Assembly: GCF_001423765.1 (NCBI RefSeq)
Contig: NZ_LMPG01000015.1
Location: forward strand, 62,001 to 126,000
DNA: 64,000 bases
Reading direction: 5' to 3'
Source: Sphingomonas sp. Leaf343
Lineage (GTDB): Bacteria > Pseudomonadota > Alphaproteobacteria > Sphingomonadales > Sphingomonadaceae
Shown: one piece after another, positions 47,196 to 56,018 of the stretch
Position numbering within the stretch: position 1 is the first letter of the stretch
Layout: every line of letters starts with the position of its first letter
Notes under the pieces: generated by a model
Seen by the model: only the letters and a program-made list of their open reading frames with translations
Told to the model about the DNA's origin: nothing
Databases searched by the model: none
Translations under genes and position numbers: made by a program

Positions 47196-48505
47196 CGTCC
47201 CTCCGGCTTGGTCACTAGCGGCAGGATCAGCGACACCTGCGCGCCGCCGTCGCGTCGGTTGCCGGCCTCCAGTCGGCCGCCGGATCGGCGTGCGACGTTG
47301 CTGGCGAGGAACAGGCCCAGCCCGTGACCCGCGCCCTTGCTGGAACGGTACGCCTTGCCGATGCCGGCGAGCTGCGTCTCCGTGAAGCCGGGGCCGCGAT
47401 CGGATACGGCGATCGTCAGGCCATCGGTGCCGATCGCGGCCGACAGTTCGATGCCGCCGGGCGCGGCCTCCGCCGCATTGTCGAGCAGGTTCCAGATCGC
47501 CTGCCGGAGCGATGCGTCGGCGACGAGTTGCGCGCCGTCCAGCTCGTCGCGCCGATAGGATAGCGGGACGCCGGCATGCGTCGGCTGCCACGCGGCGGCG
47601 ACATCGTCGAGGAATGCGCGGGCGGGAATGCTCGCCATCGCTTCGCCACGGGGTTCGCCGGCGGAATGGAGGATGTCGCTGACGATCGCCTTGCAGCGTT
47701 CGACCTCCGCCTGCATCTCCTCCAGCTCGCTGGACAGTTCCGGGTCGCCGGCCAGCTTCGGCATTCGGCGCCAGTCGCTCAGGATCACCGACAGGGACGC
47801 GAGCGGCGTGCCGAGTTCGTGCGCCGCGCCGCTCGCGAACAGGCCCATGCGGACTATGCCGTCCTCCTCCGCCGCATATTGGCGCAAATCGGCGAGATAG
47901 TCGTCGCGGGCGCGCAGATTGCGGCTGATGCGGGTGATGAACAGCACCAGCAGTGTCGCGATCATCGCGAACGCCAGCCACGCGCCGAGCGTGTAGAGGT
48001 CGCCCTCCTCCGGCAATAGCCCGACGGGATAGACCAGCGGTACGCTGCGCATCGTCAGCCCGGCGTAGCAAAGGCTGGTCGCGGCGACGAGGACCCAGAC
48101 CGACCACGTCTCCAGCAGGATCGCGCCGAGCACGACCTGAAGCAGATAGAGCGAGATGAACGGATTGGTCGCGCCGCCGCTCCAGTAGAGCTGCACGGTC
48201 AGGACACCCATGTCGAACAGCAGGGCCAGCATGATCTGGCCATTGGTGATGCGGGTGCGCGCGAGCAGGCCGATGATCGCGAGATTGACGACCGCCAGCA
48301 GCGCCACCGCGCCCAGCATCGGTGCGAGCGGCAGAGGCACGCGCAGGACGACGCCGACGAACAGGATCGTCACGAGCTGCCCCGCCCCGGCGATCCAGCG
48401 CAACTGCACGAGCTGGCGCATATTCTCCGCCGCCGTCGTTTCCGGCGACAGTCCCTCCCGCGTCGCGAGGCGGGGACGGGTCAGCGCGAGCAGGGGCCTG
48501 TCCAT
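47192..48505 (-). CDS. regB: ActS/PrrB/RegB family redox-sensing histidine kinase
   Basis: A 437-residue membrane kinase with about six transmembrane helices (35-190). Three RegB hallmarks are visible: the quinone-site heptad GGATNPF (110-116), the H-box His229 (SGAAHELGTPL), and Cys271, positioned like the redox-active Cys265 of Rhodobacter RegB. The N and G boxes (NLLDNAAEAAPGG, GHGLGLFLA) follow. It reads the redox state of quinone and phosphorylates the adjacent RegA. Start ATG at 48505 is shared with the surf1 stop. Confidence 0.94.
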   Translation of the reverse strand: MDRPLLALTRPRLATREGLSPETTAAENMRQLVQLRWIAGAGQLVTILFVGVVLRVPLPLAPMLGAVALLAVVNLAIIGLLARTRITNGQIMLALLFDMGVLTVQLYWSGGATNPFISLYLLQVVLGAILLETWSVWVLVAATSLCYAGLTMRSVPLVYPVGLLPEEGDLYTLGAWLAFAMIATLLVLFITRISRNLRARDDYLADLRQYAAEEDGIVRMGLFASGAAHELGTPLASLSVILSDWRRMPKLAGDPELSSELEEMQAEVERCKAIVSDILHSAGEPRGEAMASIPARAFLDDVAAAWQPTHAGVPLSYRRDELDGAQLVADASLRQAIWNLLDNAAEAAPGGIELSAAIGTDGLTIAVSDRGPGFTETQLAGIGKAYRSSKGAGHGLGLFLASNVARRSGGRLEAGNRRDGGAQVSLILPLVTKPEGR

Positions 48506-49212
48506 CACCGCGCGTCCTCCTTTCGCCACGCGAGGACCGCACCCGCGATCGATAGGGCCGCCAGCGCGAACCATGTCAGCGCATAGACCAGGTGATTGTT
48601 GCGGAAGGCGATGACGGTGAGTCCGCCGATCGGATAGCCGCCGGAATTGGGGGTGGCGTCGGCGTCGAGGAAGAAGGGTGGGGCGTCGAGGAAGAAGGGC
48701 GGGGTGTCGCGCAATCCGCGCGCGCGGGCGATCGCCGCGACGTCGCGCGAGTACCAGCGGCCGGCCGCGGGATCATTGCTGCGCAGGAACGCGCCGCCGG
48801 GTTCGGTGGTGCGTAGCAGGCCGGTGATCGTCACCGGGCCGCGTGGCTGGCCTGCCGGGCGATTCGCCGGATCGCGCCGGTCGTTCGGAATGAAGCCGCG
48901 ATTGACGAGCAATGTCGTGGTGCCGGTTTCGAGCGGCGTCATCACCCACCAGCCGGGGCCATAGTCCGTCACCGCCTGCACGAGGGTTTCGCGATCGTTG
49001 AGGAGCGTGCCGGTGACCCGCACCCGGCGATAGCTCTGATCCTCCTTCCACGCAGCACGCGGAGGCAGTGGGGCGGGGGTAGCGGTGGAGCGCGCCGTCA
49101 CCCGTGCGATCAGGTCCAGCTTCCACGTCCGCCGCTCGACCTGCCACACCCCCAGCGCCGCGAAGGCGAGCGCAAGGAGTACGCAGAGGCCGAGCAGCAG
49201 GCGGCGCTTCAT
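48505..49212 (-). CDS. SURF1 family cytochrome oxidase assembly protein (with internal duplication)
   Basis: A 235-residue protein with N- and C-terminal membrane helices (LLLGLCVLLALAFAALGVW; LVYALTWFALAALSIAGAVL) and a periplasmic middle. The blocks GVWQVERR, GPGWWVMTPL and NNHLVYALTW are conserved in SURF1, which helps assemble heme-copper oxidases. A 21-bp in-frame tandem duplication repeats PPFFLDA near residues 170-183. It directly follows cyoD, as in other sphingomonads. Confidence 0.93.
   Translation of the reverse strand: MKRRLLLGLCVLLALAFAALGVWQVERRTWKLDLIARVTARSTATPAPLPPRAAWKEDQSYRRVRVTGTLLNDRETLVQAVTDYGPGWWVMTPLETGTTTLLVNRGFIPNDRRDPANRPAGQPRGPVTITGLLRTTEPGGAFLRSNDPAAGRWYSRDVAAIARARGLRDTPPFFLDAPPFFLDADATPNSGGYPIGGLTVIAFRNNHLVYALTWFALAALSIAGAVLAWRKEDAR
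48663..48704. repeat. 21-bp tandem duplication inside surf1
   Basis: Two adjacent 21-bp units (48663-48683 and 48684-48704), beginning CGTCGAGGAAGAAGGG, differ by a single T/C. They encode PPFFLDA twice, in frame. Most SURF1 proteins have one copy of this segment. Confidence 0.93.
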
Positions 49213-49568
49213 GGCATTTCGGTCATGCCGCCGCCGGTCATCGGCATCATGTTGCCGTTCAGATGGTACATGATCCACATCGACCCGCTGATGACGATCG
49301 CCACGATGACGATCGTGAAGATCAGCGCGATCAGCGTCCAGCCCCCTTCGGAGCGGGAGTTGACGTGCAGGAAGCAGGTCGTGTGGACGACGATCTGGAC
49401 GAAGGCGAGCGCGATGATCGCCAGCGCGGTCGCCTGAACGTCGACCAGCACGCCGGTCATCACCAGCCAGAACGGAACCGCGGTCAGCGCCGCCGACAGC
49501 GCGAAGCCGATCAGATAGCCGCGCCGCGACGCGTGGCTTTCGGTCCCGGCATGATGGTCGTGGCTCAT
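49209..49568 (-). CDS. cyoD: Cytochrome o ubiquinol oxidase subunit IV
   Basis: A 119-residue subunit of the bo3 quinol oxidase with three helices. GYLIGFALSAALTAVPFWLV is the first; the conserved VHTTCFLHVNS and WTLIALIFTIVIVAIVISGS follow. A His-rich N-terminus and a Met-rich tail (MMPMTGGGMTEMP) are visible. Overlaps cyoC and surf1 by 4 bp each. Confidence 0.95.
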   Translation of the reverse strand: MSHDHHAGTESHASRRGYLIGFALSAALTAVPFWLVMTGVLVDVQATALAIIALAFVQIVVHTTCFLHVNSRSEGGWTLIALIFTIVIVAIVISGSMWIMYHLNGNMMPMTGGGMTEMP

Positions 49569-50197
49569 CGCAGCACTCCGAGCAGGTAGACGAAGGTGAA
49601 GACGCCGATCCAGACGACGTCGAGCAGATGCCAGAACATCCCCAGGCACATCAGCCGGCGGCGATTGTCGGGGTTCAGTCCGTGCAGGCTCATCTGCACC
49701 AGCATGACGCCGATCCAGATCAGGCCGCACAGGACGTGCAGCCCGTGCGTGCCGACCAGCGCGAAGAAGCCCGACAGGAACGCGCTGCGCTGCGGTGTCG
49801 CGCCCTCCGCGATCAGGTTCGCGAACTCGTACAGCTCGATGCTGACGAACGCCGCCCCGAACAGCGCGGTGATGCCCAGCCACAGGCGCGTCGCGCCCGG
49901 TCGTTCCTCGTCCGCCGCGATCGCCGCCATCCCGAAGGTGATCGACGACAGCAGCAGCATCGCGGTGTTGACCGCCACCAGCTGCAATTCGAAGATCTGA
50001 CGTGGCGCCGGGCCGCCGGCATAGCTGGTGCTGAGCACGCCGTACGTCGCGAACAGCGTCGCGAAGATCAGCGCGTCGCTCATCAGGTAGATCCAGAAGC
50101 CGAGCGACGTGCTCGCTCCCGGACCGTGATGCTCCTCCTCGTCGATGACGTAGAAGCCGGGGGCTGCGCCCTCCGCGGTCATGCTGTGCGTGGACAT
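49565..50197 (-). CDS. cyoC: Cytochrome o ubiquinol oxidase subunit III
   Basis: A 210-residue integral membrane protein with five helices; the family motifs FWIYLMSDALIFATLFATY and GTHGLHVLCGLIWIGVM are clear. It stabilises the oxidase core. The gene is tightly packed: one base separates its start from the cyoB stop, and it overlaps cyoD by 4 bp. Confidence 0.95.
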   Translation of the reverse strand: MSTHSMTAEGAAPGFYVIDEEEHHGPGASTSLGFWIYLMSDALIFATLFATYGVLSTSYAGGPAPRQIFELQLVAVNTAMLLLSSITFGMAAIAADEERPGATRLWLGITALFGAAFVSIELYEFANLIAEGATPQRSAFLSGFFALVGTHGLHVLCGLIWIGVMLVQMSLHGLNPDNRRRLMCLGMFWHLLDVVWIGVFTFVYLLGVLR

Positions 50198-50198
50198 A

Positions 50199-52193
50199 TC
50201 AGGCTCCCGCCACCGCGAGGCTGGCTCGCTCGGCCTCCGCGACCTCGTCGGCCGGGATGTAGTAGTCGCGGTTGTAGTTGAAGGTGTGGCCGATCGTCAC
50301 CGCGATCAGCGCGACGAAGCTGACGATCGCCAGCCACCACATGTACCAGACCATCGCGAAGCCCAGCGCCATCGCCAGCGCCGACAGGATCACGCCCGTG
50401 CCGGTGTTGCGCGGCATGTGGATAGGGCGATAGCCGCGCGCCGGCCGCTCGTGACCGCGTGCCTTCATGTCGTACCACGCGTCCAGATCGTGGATGACGG
50501 GCGTGAACGCGAAGTTGTAGGCTGGCGGCGGCGAACTGGTCGACCATTCCAGCGTGCGGCCATCCCACGGATCGCCGGTGGTGTCGCGCAGCGCCTCCCG
50601 GTTCCTGATGCTGACCGCGATCTGGATCAGGAACGCCAGGATACCGATGGCGATGATCCCCACGCCGATTGCCGCGACGATGAAGAAGGGTTGCAGCGTC
50701 GGGTCCTCGAAATGGCGGACGCGGCGCGTCGTGCCCATCAGACCGACGATGTAGATCGGCGTCCACGCGACCCAGTAACCGATCACCCAGCCCCAGAAGC
50801 TGACCTTCCCCCAGAACGGGTCGAGACGGAAGCCGAACGCCTTCGGGAACCAGTAGTACATGCCCGCGAACAGCCCGAACACGACGCCGCCGATGATGAC
50901 GTTGTGGAAGTGCGCGACGAGGAACAGCGAGTTGTGCAGCACGAAGTCTGCGGGTGGCACTGCCAGCAGCACGCCGGTCATGCCGCCGACCGTGAAGGTC
51001 AGCAGGAACGCGACGGTCCACATCATCGGCAGCTCGAACCGGATCTGGCCGCGGTACATCGTGAACAGCCAGTTGAAGATCTTCGCGCCCGTCGGGATCG
51101 AGATGACCATCGTCGCGATGCCGAAGAAGCTGTTGACGCTGGCCCCCGACCCCATCGTGAAGAAATGGTGGAGCCAGACGAGGAACGACAGGATCGTGAT
51201 GACGACGGTGGCGTAGACCATCGACGAATAGCCGAACAGCCGCTTGCCCGAGAAGGTCGACGTGATCTCCGAGAAGATGCCGAAGACCGGCAGGACCAGC
51301 ACATAGACCTCCGGATGACCCCAGATCCAGACGAGGTTCCAGTACATCATCGGGTTGCCGCCGAGATCGTTGGTGAAGAAGTTGGTGCCGACATACCGGT
51401 CCAGCATCAACAGCGCGAACGCCGCGGTCAGGATCGGGAAGATCGTCACCGCCAGCACGTTGCTGCACAGCGCGGTCCAGCAGAACACCGGCATCTTCAT
51501 CATCGTCATGCCGGGCGCACGCATCTTGATGATCGTGGTGACCATGTTGATCGCCGACAGCGTGGTGCCGACGCCTGCGATCTGGAGCGCCCAGAGATAG
51601 TAGTCCGGCCCGGTGTCCGGGCTGTTCTGAAGGTTCGACACGGGGACGTAGTTGAGCCAGCCGGCACGGCTGAACTCGCCGACGAACAGCGACACCATCA
51701 CCAGCAGTGCGCCCGCCACCGTCAGCCAGAAGCTGAGATTGTTGAGGAACGGGAACGCCACGTCGCGCGCGCCGATCTGGAGCGGCATGACGTAGTTGAT
51801 GAGGCCGACGACCAGCGGAATCGCGACGAAGAAGATCATGATCGTCCCGTGCGCGGTGAAGACCTGATCGTAATGGTGCGCGTTCAGATATCCGTCGCTG
51901 CCGCCGAACGCGATCGCCTGTTGCAGGCGCATCATCACCGCGTCCGCGAATCCGCGCAGTAGCATGATGATGCCGAGGATCATGTACATGATCCCGATCT
52001 TCTTGTGGTCGACGGACGTGAACCATTCGCGCCACAGCCAGCCCCAGAGCCGGTATTTCGTGACGGCGAACAGCATCGCGCTGCCCATCACGACCACACC
52101 GGCGAAGGTGACGAGCAGGATCGGCTCGTGGATCGGAAAGGATTCGGGGCTCAGACGTCCGAAGATCGTCTTGAGGATGGCGGGATCGATCAT
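50199..52193 (-). CDS. cyoB: Cytochrome o ubiquinol oxidase subunit I
   Basis: A 664-residue catalytic core with heme b, heme o3 and CuB; reduces O2 to water and pumps protons. The ubiquinol-site residues Arg80, Asp84, His107 and Gln110 align with E. coli Arg71, Asp75, His98 and Gln101. The heme ligand His115 follows at the expected spacing. The CuB motif [14 protein letters not shown], with the His-Tyr pair, is intact. The quinol-site match marks it as a bo3 rather than a cytochrome c oxidase. Confidence 0.97.
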   Translation of the reverse strand: MIDPAILKTIFGRLSPESFPIHEPILLVTFAGVVVMGSAMLFAVTKYRLWGWLWREWFTSVDHKKIGIMYMILGIIMLLRGFADAVMMRLQQAIAFGGSDGYLNAHHYDQVFTAHGTIMIFFVAIPLVVGLINYVMPLQIGARDVAFPFLNNLSFWLTVAGALLVMVSLFVGEFSRAGWLNYVPVSNLQNSPDTGPDYYLWALQIAGVGTTLSAINMVTTIIKMRAPGMTMMKMPVFCWTALCSNVLAVTIFPILTAAFALLMLDRYVGTNFFTNDLGGNPMMYWNLVWIWGHPEVYVLVLPVFGIFSEITSTFSGKRLFGYSSMVYATVVITILSFLVWLHHFFTMGSGASVNSFFGIATMVISIPTGAKIFNWLFTMYRGQIRFELPMMWTVAFLLTFTVGGMTGVLLAVPPADFVLHNSLFLVAHFHNVIIGGVVFGLFAGMYYWFPKAFGFRLDPFWGKVSFWGWVIGYWVAWTPIYIVGLMGTTRRVRHFEDPTLQPFFIVAAIGVGIIAIGILAFLIQIAVSIRNREALRDTTGDPWDGRTLEWSTSSPPPAYNFAFTPVIHDLDAWYDMKARGHERPARGYRPIHMPRNTGTGVILSALAMALGFAMVWYMWWLAIVSFVALIAVTIGHTFNYNRDYYIPADEVAEAERASLAVAGA

Positions 52194-52208
52194 GATGGCT
52201 CCGGCGGC

Positions 52209-53381
52209 TCAGCCGCGCGCCGTCCGGGCGGTGCCCGGTACGGTCGGCAGGAGGAAGGACATATCGCGGTTGCGCGGACTGTCGGGCTGCGTCGATCCCG
52301 GTGCGCCGGGCTTGCGCTCCTTGGTGACGTTGGCGGCAGGGGCGATCTCGTCGGTATCCTTGAACAGCGCGCCTTTGGGCTTCTCGCCGCGCGGCGGTTC
52401 CGCCGAGTCGCGACCCTGCGGCATGCCCGAACCAACGCGCATGTCATGAGGATCGCCGCCGCCCGCCCGCTGGTCGCGCATCATCACGTCGCTCATGCAC
52501 GGCGTACCGGGTCGGACGCAGCGATTGTAGACCTTGTCGAACAGTCCCGGCTGGAACGCGGCGAAGCGGGTCGCCGGGACCTTCTCGCTCGGGCGTTCGA
52601 GCTGGAGATAGGCGGGCGTCGACAGCGATCGGCCGCTCGACTTCGCATCGCTGACGAAGCGGGCGAAGCCCGCCGCATCGACGCCGCGCAGCTTGAAGCG
52701 CATGTCGCTGAAGCCCGCCCCGCTGTAATTGGCGGAGAAGCCCTCATACTCGCCACGCTTGTTCAGGACCGCGTGCAACGTGCTGCGCATGCCGGGCATG
52801 GCATAGACCATGCCTGCCAGCGTCGGCGCGTAGAAGCTGTTCATCATGTTGGTCGAGGTGATGTCGAACCGCACCTGCCGATCGACAGGCAGCACCAGTT
52901 CGTTGACGGTGGCGATGCCCTGTTCCGGATAGATGAACAGCCACTTCCAGTCCATCGCGACAACCTGCACCAGCATCGGCGCCTGCTTTTTGTCGATCGG
53001 CTTGCCCGCCGCGACGCGGTCGAGCGGGCGGAACGGGTCGAGCAGGTGCGTGCTGGACCATGTCAGCGCCCCGAGCGCGATGATGATGAGCAGCGGCGCG
53101 GACCAGATCACCAGTTCCAGCGAGGTCGAATGGTCGAACTTCGGATCGTAGGTCGCGTCGCGATTGCCCTTGCGATAGCGCCACGCGAACAGCACGATCA
53201 GGATCATCACCGGCACGATGATGATGAGCATCAGCCCGGTCGACGCATAGATCAGGTTGCGCTGTTGCAGCGCCATGTCGCCCGCGGGGTTCAGCACCGC
53301 ATGCTGGCAGCCGGCCAACGCCAGCAGGGGGATCAGGGCCGGACCGATCAGGTGTCGGCGGGACAACGGGTGTTCGCGCAT
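52209..53381 (-). CDS. cyoA: Cytochrome o ubiquinol oxidase subunit II (with long C-terminal tail)
   Basis: A 390-residue lipoprotein subunit: lipobox LALAGC (about Cys25), two membrane helices, then a cupredoxin domain without the CuA ligands (EGFSANYSGAGFSDMRF, MVYAMPGM), as in quinol oxidases. The extra C-terminal ~90 residues (after YNRCVRPGTPC) are Gly/Pro/Lys-rich, making it longer than the 315-residue E. coli protein. First gene of the cyoABCD-surf1-regB-regA operon. Confidence 0.95.
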   Translation of the reverse strand: MREHPLSRRHLIGPALIPLLALAGCQHAVLNPAGDMALQQRNLIYASTGLMLIIIVPVMILIVLFAWRYRKGNRDATYDPKFDHSTSLELVIWSAPLLIIIALGALTWSSTHLLDPFRPLDRVAAGKPIDKKQAPMLVQVVAMDWKWLFIYPEQGIATVNELVLPVDRQVRFDITSTNMMNSFYAPTLAGMVYAMPGMRSTLHAVLNKRGEYEGFSANYSGAGFSDMRFKLRGVDAAGFARFVSDAKSSGRSLSTPAYLQLERPSEKVPATRFAAFQPGLFDKVYNRCVRPGTPCMSDVMMRDQRAGGGDPHDMRVGSGMPQGRDSAEPPRGEKPKGALFKDTDEIAPAANVTKERKPGAPGSTQPDSPRNRDMSFLLPTVPGTARTARG

Positions 53382-53415
53382 GATGGCCCGATACGACCCC
53401 GGCGGCCGCGGCCCC

Positions 53416-53434
53416 ATTGGACATTTTGTCCAAT
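53416..53434. promoter_or_regulatory. Perfect inverted repeat between cyoA and the MFS gene
   Basis: ATTGGACA and TGTCCAAT separated by TTT: a perfect 8-3-8 palindrome, 35 bp upstream of the cyoA start and 98 bp upstream of the divergent MFS start. Strong candidate operator for a dimeric regulator; the identity of the regulator is unknown. Confidence 0.6.
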
Positions 53435-53532
53435 CCCGTCGGCGCTCGATCGCGGGCAAGGGGGGGTTATGGTAGCCCATGGGCTGCGCGAAGCAGAAGA
53501 GTGGCCCCGGTGCCGCAGGAGCATGACGGACG

Positions 53533-54864
53533 ATGACAGCCTCCACCGCGAATGCGACCTCGACGCCGCTCGAACGCGATGCGCGCCTCGTCAATGCGCA
53601 GGATCACCGCATCGCGCCGGGTGAGATCGCGATCGGCGTGATCGTCGGGCGGACCAGCGAGTTCTTCGACTTCTTCGTCTACGCGCTCGCCTCCGTGCTG
53701 GTCTTCCCGAAGCTGATCTTTCCCTATGTCGATGCGGTCACCGGCACGCTCTATTCTTTCGCGCTGTTCGCGCTGGCGTTCGTCGCTCGGCCGTTCGGGA
53801 CGCTGCTGTTCATGTGGATCGACCGGATGCACGGGCGCGGCGTCAAGCTGACGCTGGCGCTGTTCCTGCTCGGCGGATCGACGATGGCGATCTCGCTCTT
53901 GCCCAGTTACGGGCAGGTCGGCCCGGTCGCGGCGGTCCTGCTCGGGCTGTTCCGCTTCTGTCAGGGCGTGGCGCTGGGCGGGGCGTGGGACGGATTGCCG
54001 TCGCTGCTATCGCTCAACGCGCCGGAGGAGAAGCGCGGCTGGTACGCGATGATCCCGCAGCTCGGCGCGCCGCTCGGTCTGCTCGTGGCGGTGGCGCTGT
54101 TCGGCTACCTGCTCGCGATCCTGTCACCGGAGGATTTCCTGGCATGGGGCTGGCGCTACCCGTTCTTCGTGGTGCTGGCGATCAACGTCGTGGCGCTGTT
54201 CGCGCGGCTGCGGCTGGTCGCGACGCCGGAGTTCACGCGTTTGTTCGAAAGCCGCGAGTTGCAGCCGTCGCCCGCCTTCGCGACGCTGTTCAGCGAGTGG
54301 CGGACGATCGTGCTGGGTGCGTTCGCCCCGCTCGCCAGCTTCGCGCTGTTCCACCTCGTCACGGTGTTCCCGCTGTCATGGGTGACGCTCTACGCGGGCG
54401 AGACGCCGGTGCGCTTCCTGATGATCGAGGCGGCGGGTGCGGTGGTCGGCGTGCTGTCGATCCTCGCGTCCGGCCTGATCGCGGACCGGGTCGGGCGGCG
54501 CGCGGTGCTGGGTGTGTCGGCGGTGCTGATCGGGGCGTATTCGGGCTTCGCGCCGCAGTTGCTGGGTGCGGGCGGGTTCGGCGAGACGATCTATATGCTC
54601 GGCGGGTTCGTGCTGCTGGGTCTGGCGTTCGGCCAGTCCTCGGGCGCGGTCAACGACCGGTTCCCGGTGCAGCACCGCTATACCGGCGCGGCGATCGTCG
54701 CCAATTCGGCATGGCTGATCGGGGCCGGCTTCGCGCCGCTGATCGCGCTGTTCCTCGCCAGCCGGGTCGGGTTGTGGTCGGTCGGCGCGTATCTGCTGTC
54801 GGGCGCGATCTGCACGCTGGCGGCGCTGGGATGGAACAAGGACTGGGCGCGGCGGAGTGCCTGA
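53533..54864 (+). CDS. MFS transporter, metabolite:H+ symporter type
   Basis: A 443-residue 12-helix transporter of the MHS-like group. The N-terminus IGVIVGRTSEFFDFFVYALA, the RPFG motif of the first cytoplasmic loop (FVARPFGTLLFMWIDRMHGR), and GVALGGAWDGLP in helix 5 place it in the family. The substrate is not predictable; relatives carry organic acids, betaine or sugar acids. Divergent from cyoA. Confidence 0.9.
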   Translation: MTASTANATSTPLERDARLVNAQDHRIAPGEIAIGVIVGRTSEFFDFFVYALASVLVFPKLIFPYVDAVTGTLYSFALFALAFVARPFGTLLFMWIDRMHGRGVKLTLALFLLGGSTMAISLLPSYGQVGPVAAVLLGLFRFCQGVALGGAWDGLPSLLSLNAPEEKRGWYAMIPQLGAPLGLLVAVALFGYLLAILSPEDFLAWGWRYPFFVVLAINVVALFARLRLVATPEFTRLFESRELQPSPAFATLFSEWRTIVLGAFAPLASFALFHLVTVFPLSWVTLYAGETPVRFLMIEAAGAVVGVLSILASGLIADRVGRRAVLGVSAVLIGAYSGFAPQLLGAGGFGETIYMLGGFVLLGLAFGQSSGAVNDRFPVQHRYTGAAIVANSAWLIGAGFAPLIALFLASRVGLWSVGAYLLSGAICTLAALGWNKDWARRSA

Positions 54865-54883
54865 ATGAGGGGCACGCTTTAGC

Positions 54884-54985
54884 CCTTCCCCTTCAGGGGA
54901 GGGGTTGGGGTGGGGCCTCTCCACAGGCGACCTGCTCGCGGCACCGCCCCACCCCCGGCCCCTCCCCTGAAGCGGAGGAGAGAAG
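54884..54985. repeat. Palindromic intergenic element
   Basis: The arms TTCAGGGGAGGGGTTGGGGT (from 54892) and a near-complementary copy at 54946-54971 enclose 29 bp. The same GGGGAGGGG core recurs in other gaps. It lies between convergent genes. Confidence 0.65.
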
Positions 54986-55021
54986 ATGTAAGCCCTTCGC
55001 CTGACGACAGAGAAGCGGGCG

Positions 55022-55864
55022 CTATCGAAAGCTGACCGTGGCGGTGACGGGGAAGTGATCGGACGGATAGGTCGTCCCCTCGTGGAATGTGTCCGTTTCC
55101 ACGGTGCCGACCTTGAACCCGCGGACGAACAGGTAGTCGATCCGGCGATCGGGGTTGCCGGTGAAATCGTGGAACGTGTTCTCCGGGCCGCGCACCTGCG
55201 CCGCCGTCGTCCGTGCGTCGGTCAGCGCCTTCGCGAACCGCTTGTACGCCGCCGTCTCGGGCCGTGCGTTCATGTCGCCCGCGAGAATCACCGGCAGCCC
55301 CGCCGCCAGCTTCGGCAAGCGCGCGAGGATCGTCGCGGCGGCGCGGTCGCGTGCGTCGTCGTCCTGATCCCGGTGCGCCAGGTGCGTGTCGACGAACACG
55401 AAGCGCTTGCGCTTGCCAGAGGTCGGCTTGTCCAGCGTCTCGAACACCGCCCAGGTCGCCATGCGCGGCAGGTCGGTGCCCCAGCTGGAGCTGCCGACGA
55501 CGTCGGGCGTGTCGGATAGCCAGAAATCCCCCTGCCGCACCACGCGCAGCCGGTCGGGGCGATAGAATACGCCCATATGTTCGTCCTTGTGCTCGCCGCG
55601 CCGGTCGCGTCCGAACCAGCGATAGCCGGGCAGCGCGCGGATCAGGTCGTCGCCCTGCCGCTGCAACAATTCCTGCGTGCCGATCAGGTCGGGCTGGGCC
55701 TGTTTCAGCAACGCGATCATCACGGGTCGCCGGACGGGCCACGCCTGCGGTCCGTCGTCGGAGGCATAGCGGACGTTGAACGTCATCACCTTCAACGTCT
55801 GGCCCGGAGCGGCGGCCGGCGTCAGGGCGAGGAGGGGCAGGGCAAGTTGCAGAAACCGGTTCAA
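55022..55864 (-). CDS. Endonuclease/exonuclease/phosphatase family protein, exported
   Basis: A 280-residue EEP-fold hydrolase. Metal and catalytic motifs: MTFNVRY, GTQE, DTHLAH, AGDMNARPET and SDHFPVTA. From TTG 55864, preceded by AAGGAAAG, the N-terminus MNRFLQLALPLLALTPAAAPGQ is a clean signal peptide. ATG at 55906 or 55924 would give longer forms. Substrate may be phosphodiesters or sphingomyelin-like lipids; not resolved. Confidence 0.87.
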   Translation of the reverse strand: MNRFLQLALPLLALTPAAAPGQTLKVMTFNVRYASDDGPQAWPVRRPVMIALLKQAQPDLIGTQELLQRQGDDLIRALPGYRWFGRDRRGEHKDEHMGVFYRPDRLRVVRQGDFWLSDTPDVVGSSSWGTDLPRMATWAVFETLDKPTSGKRKRFVFVDTHLAHRDQDDDARDRAAATILARLPKLAAGLPVILAGDMNARPETAAYKRFAKALTDARTTAAQVRGPENTFHDFTGNPDRRIDYLFVRGFKVGTVETDTFHEGTTYPSDHFPVTATVSFR

Positions 55865-56018
55865 CGTCGTCTTTCCTTGCTGCGACAGAGGGTTGATGGG
55901 GTTCATAACCAAGGTCGCCGGCATTAGGCCAGCCTTGCTTCCGCATCATGACACGCACGGCGCGATGGCGTTCGCCGGCGATCTGCGCTTAGATCGTCTC
56001 CGGGCAGGGGAGGACATG

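Noticed and set aside
50181..51962. 593-codon open frame on the plus strand
   Set aside because: Antisense to cyoB, which has all catalytic ligands; the product is His/Asp/Arg-rich.
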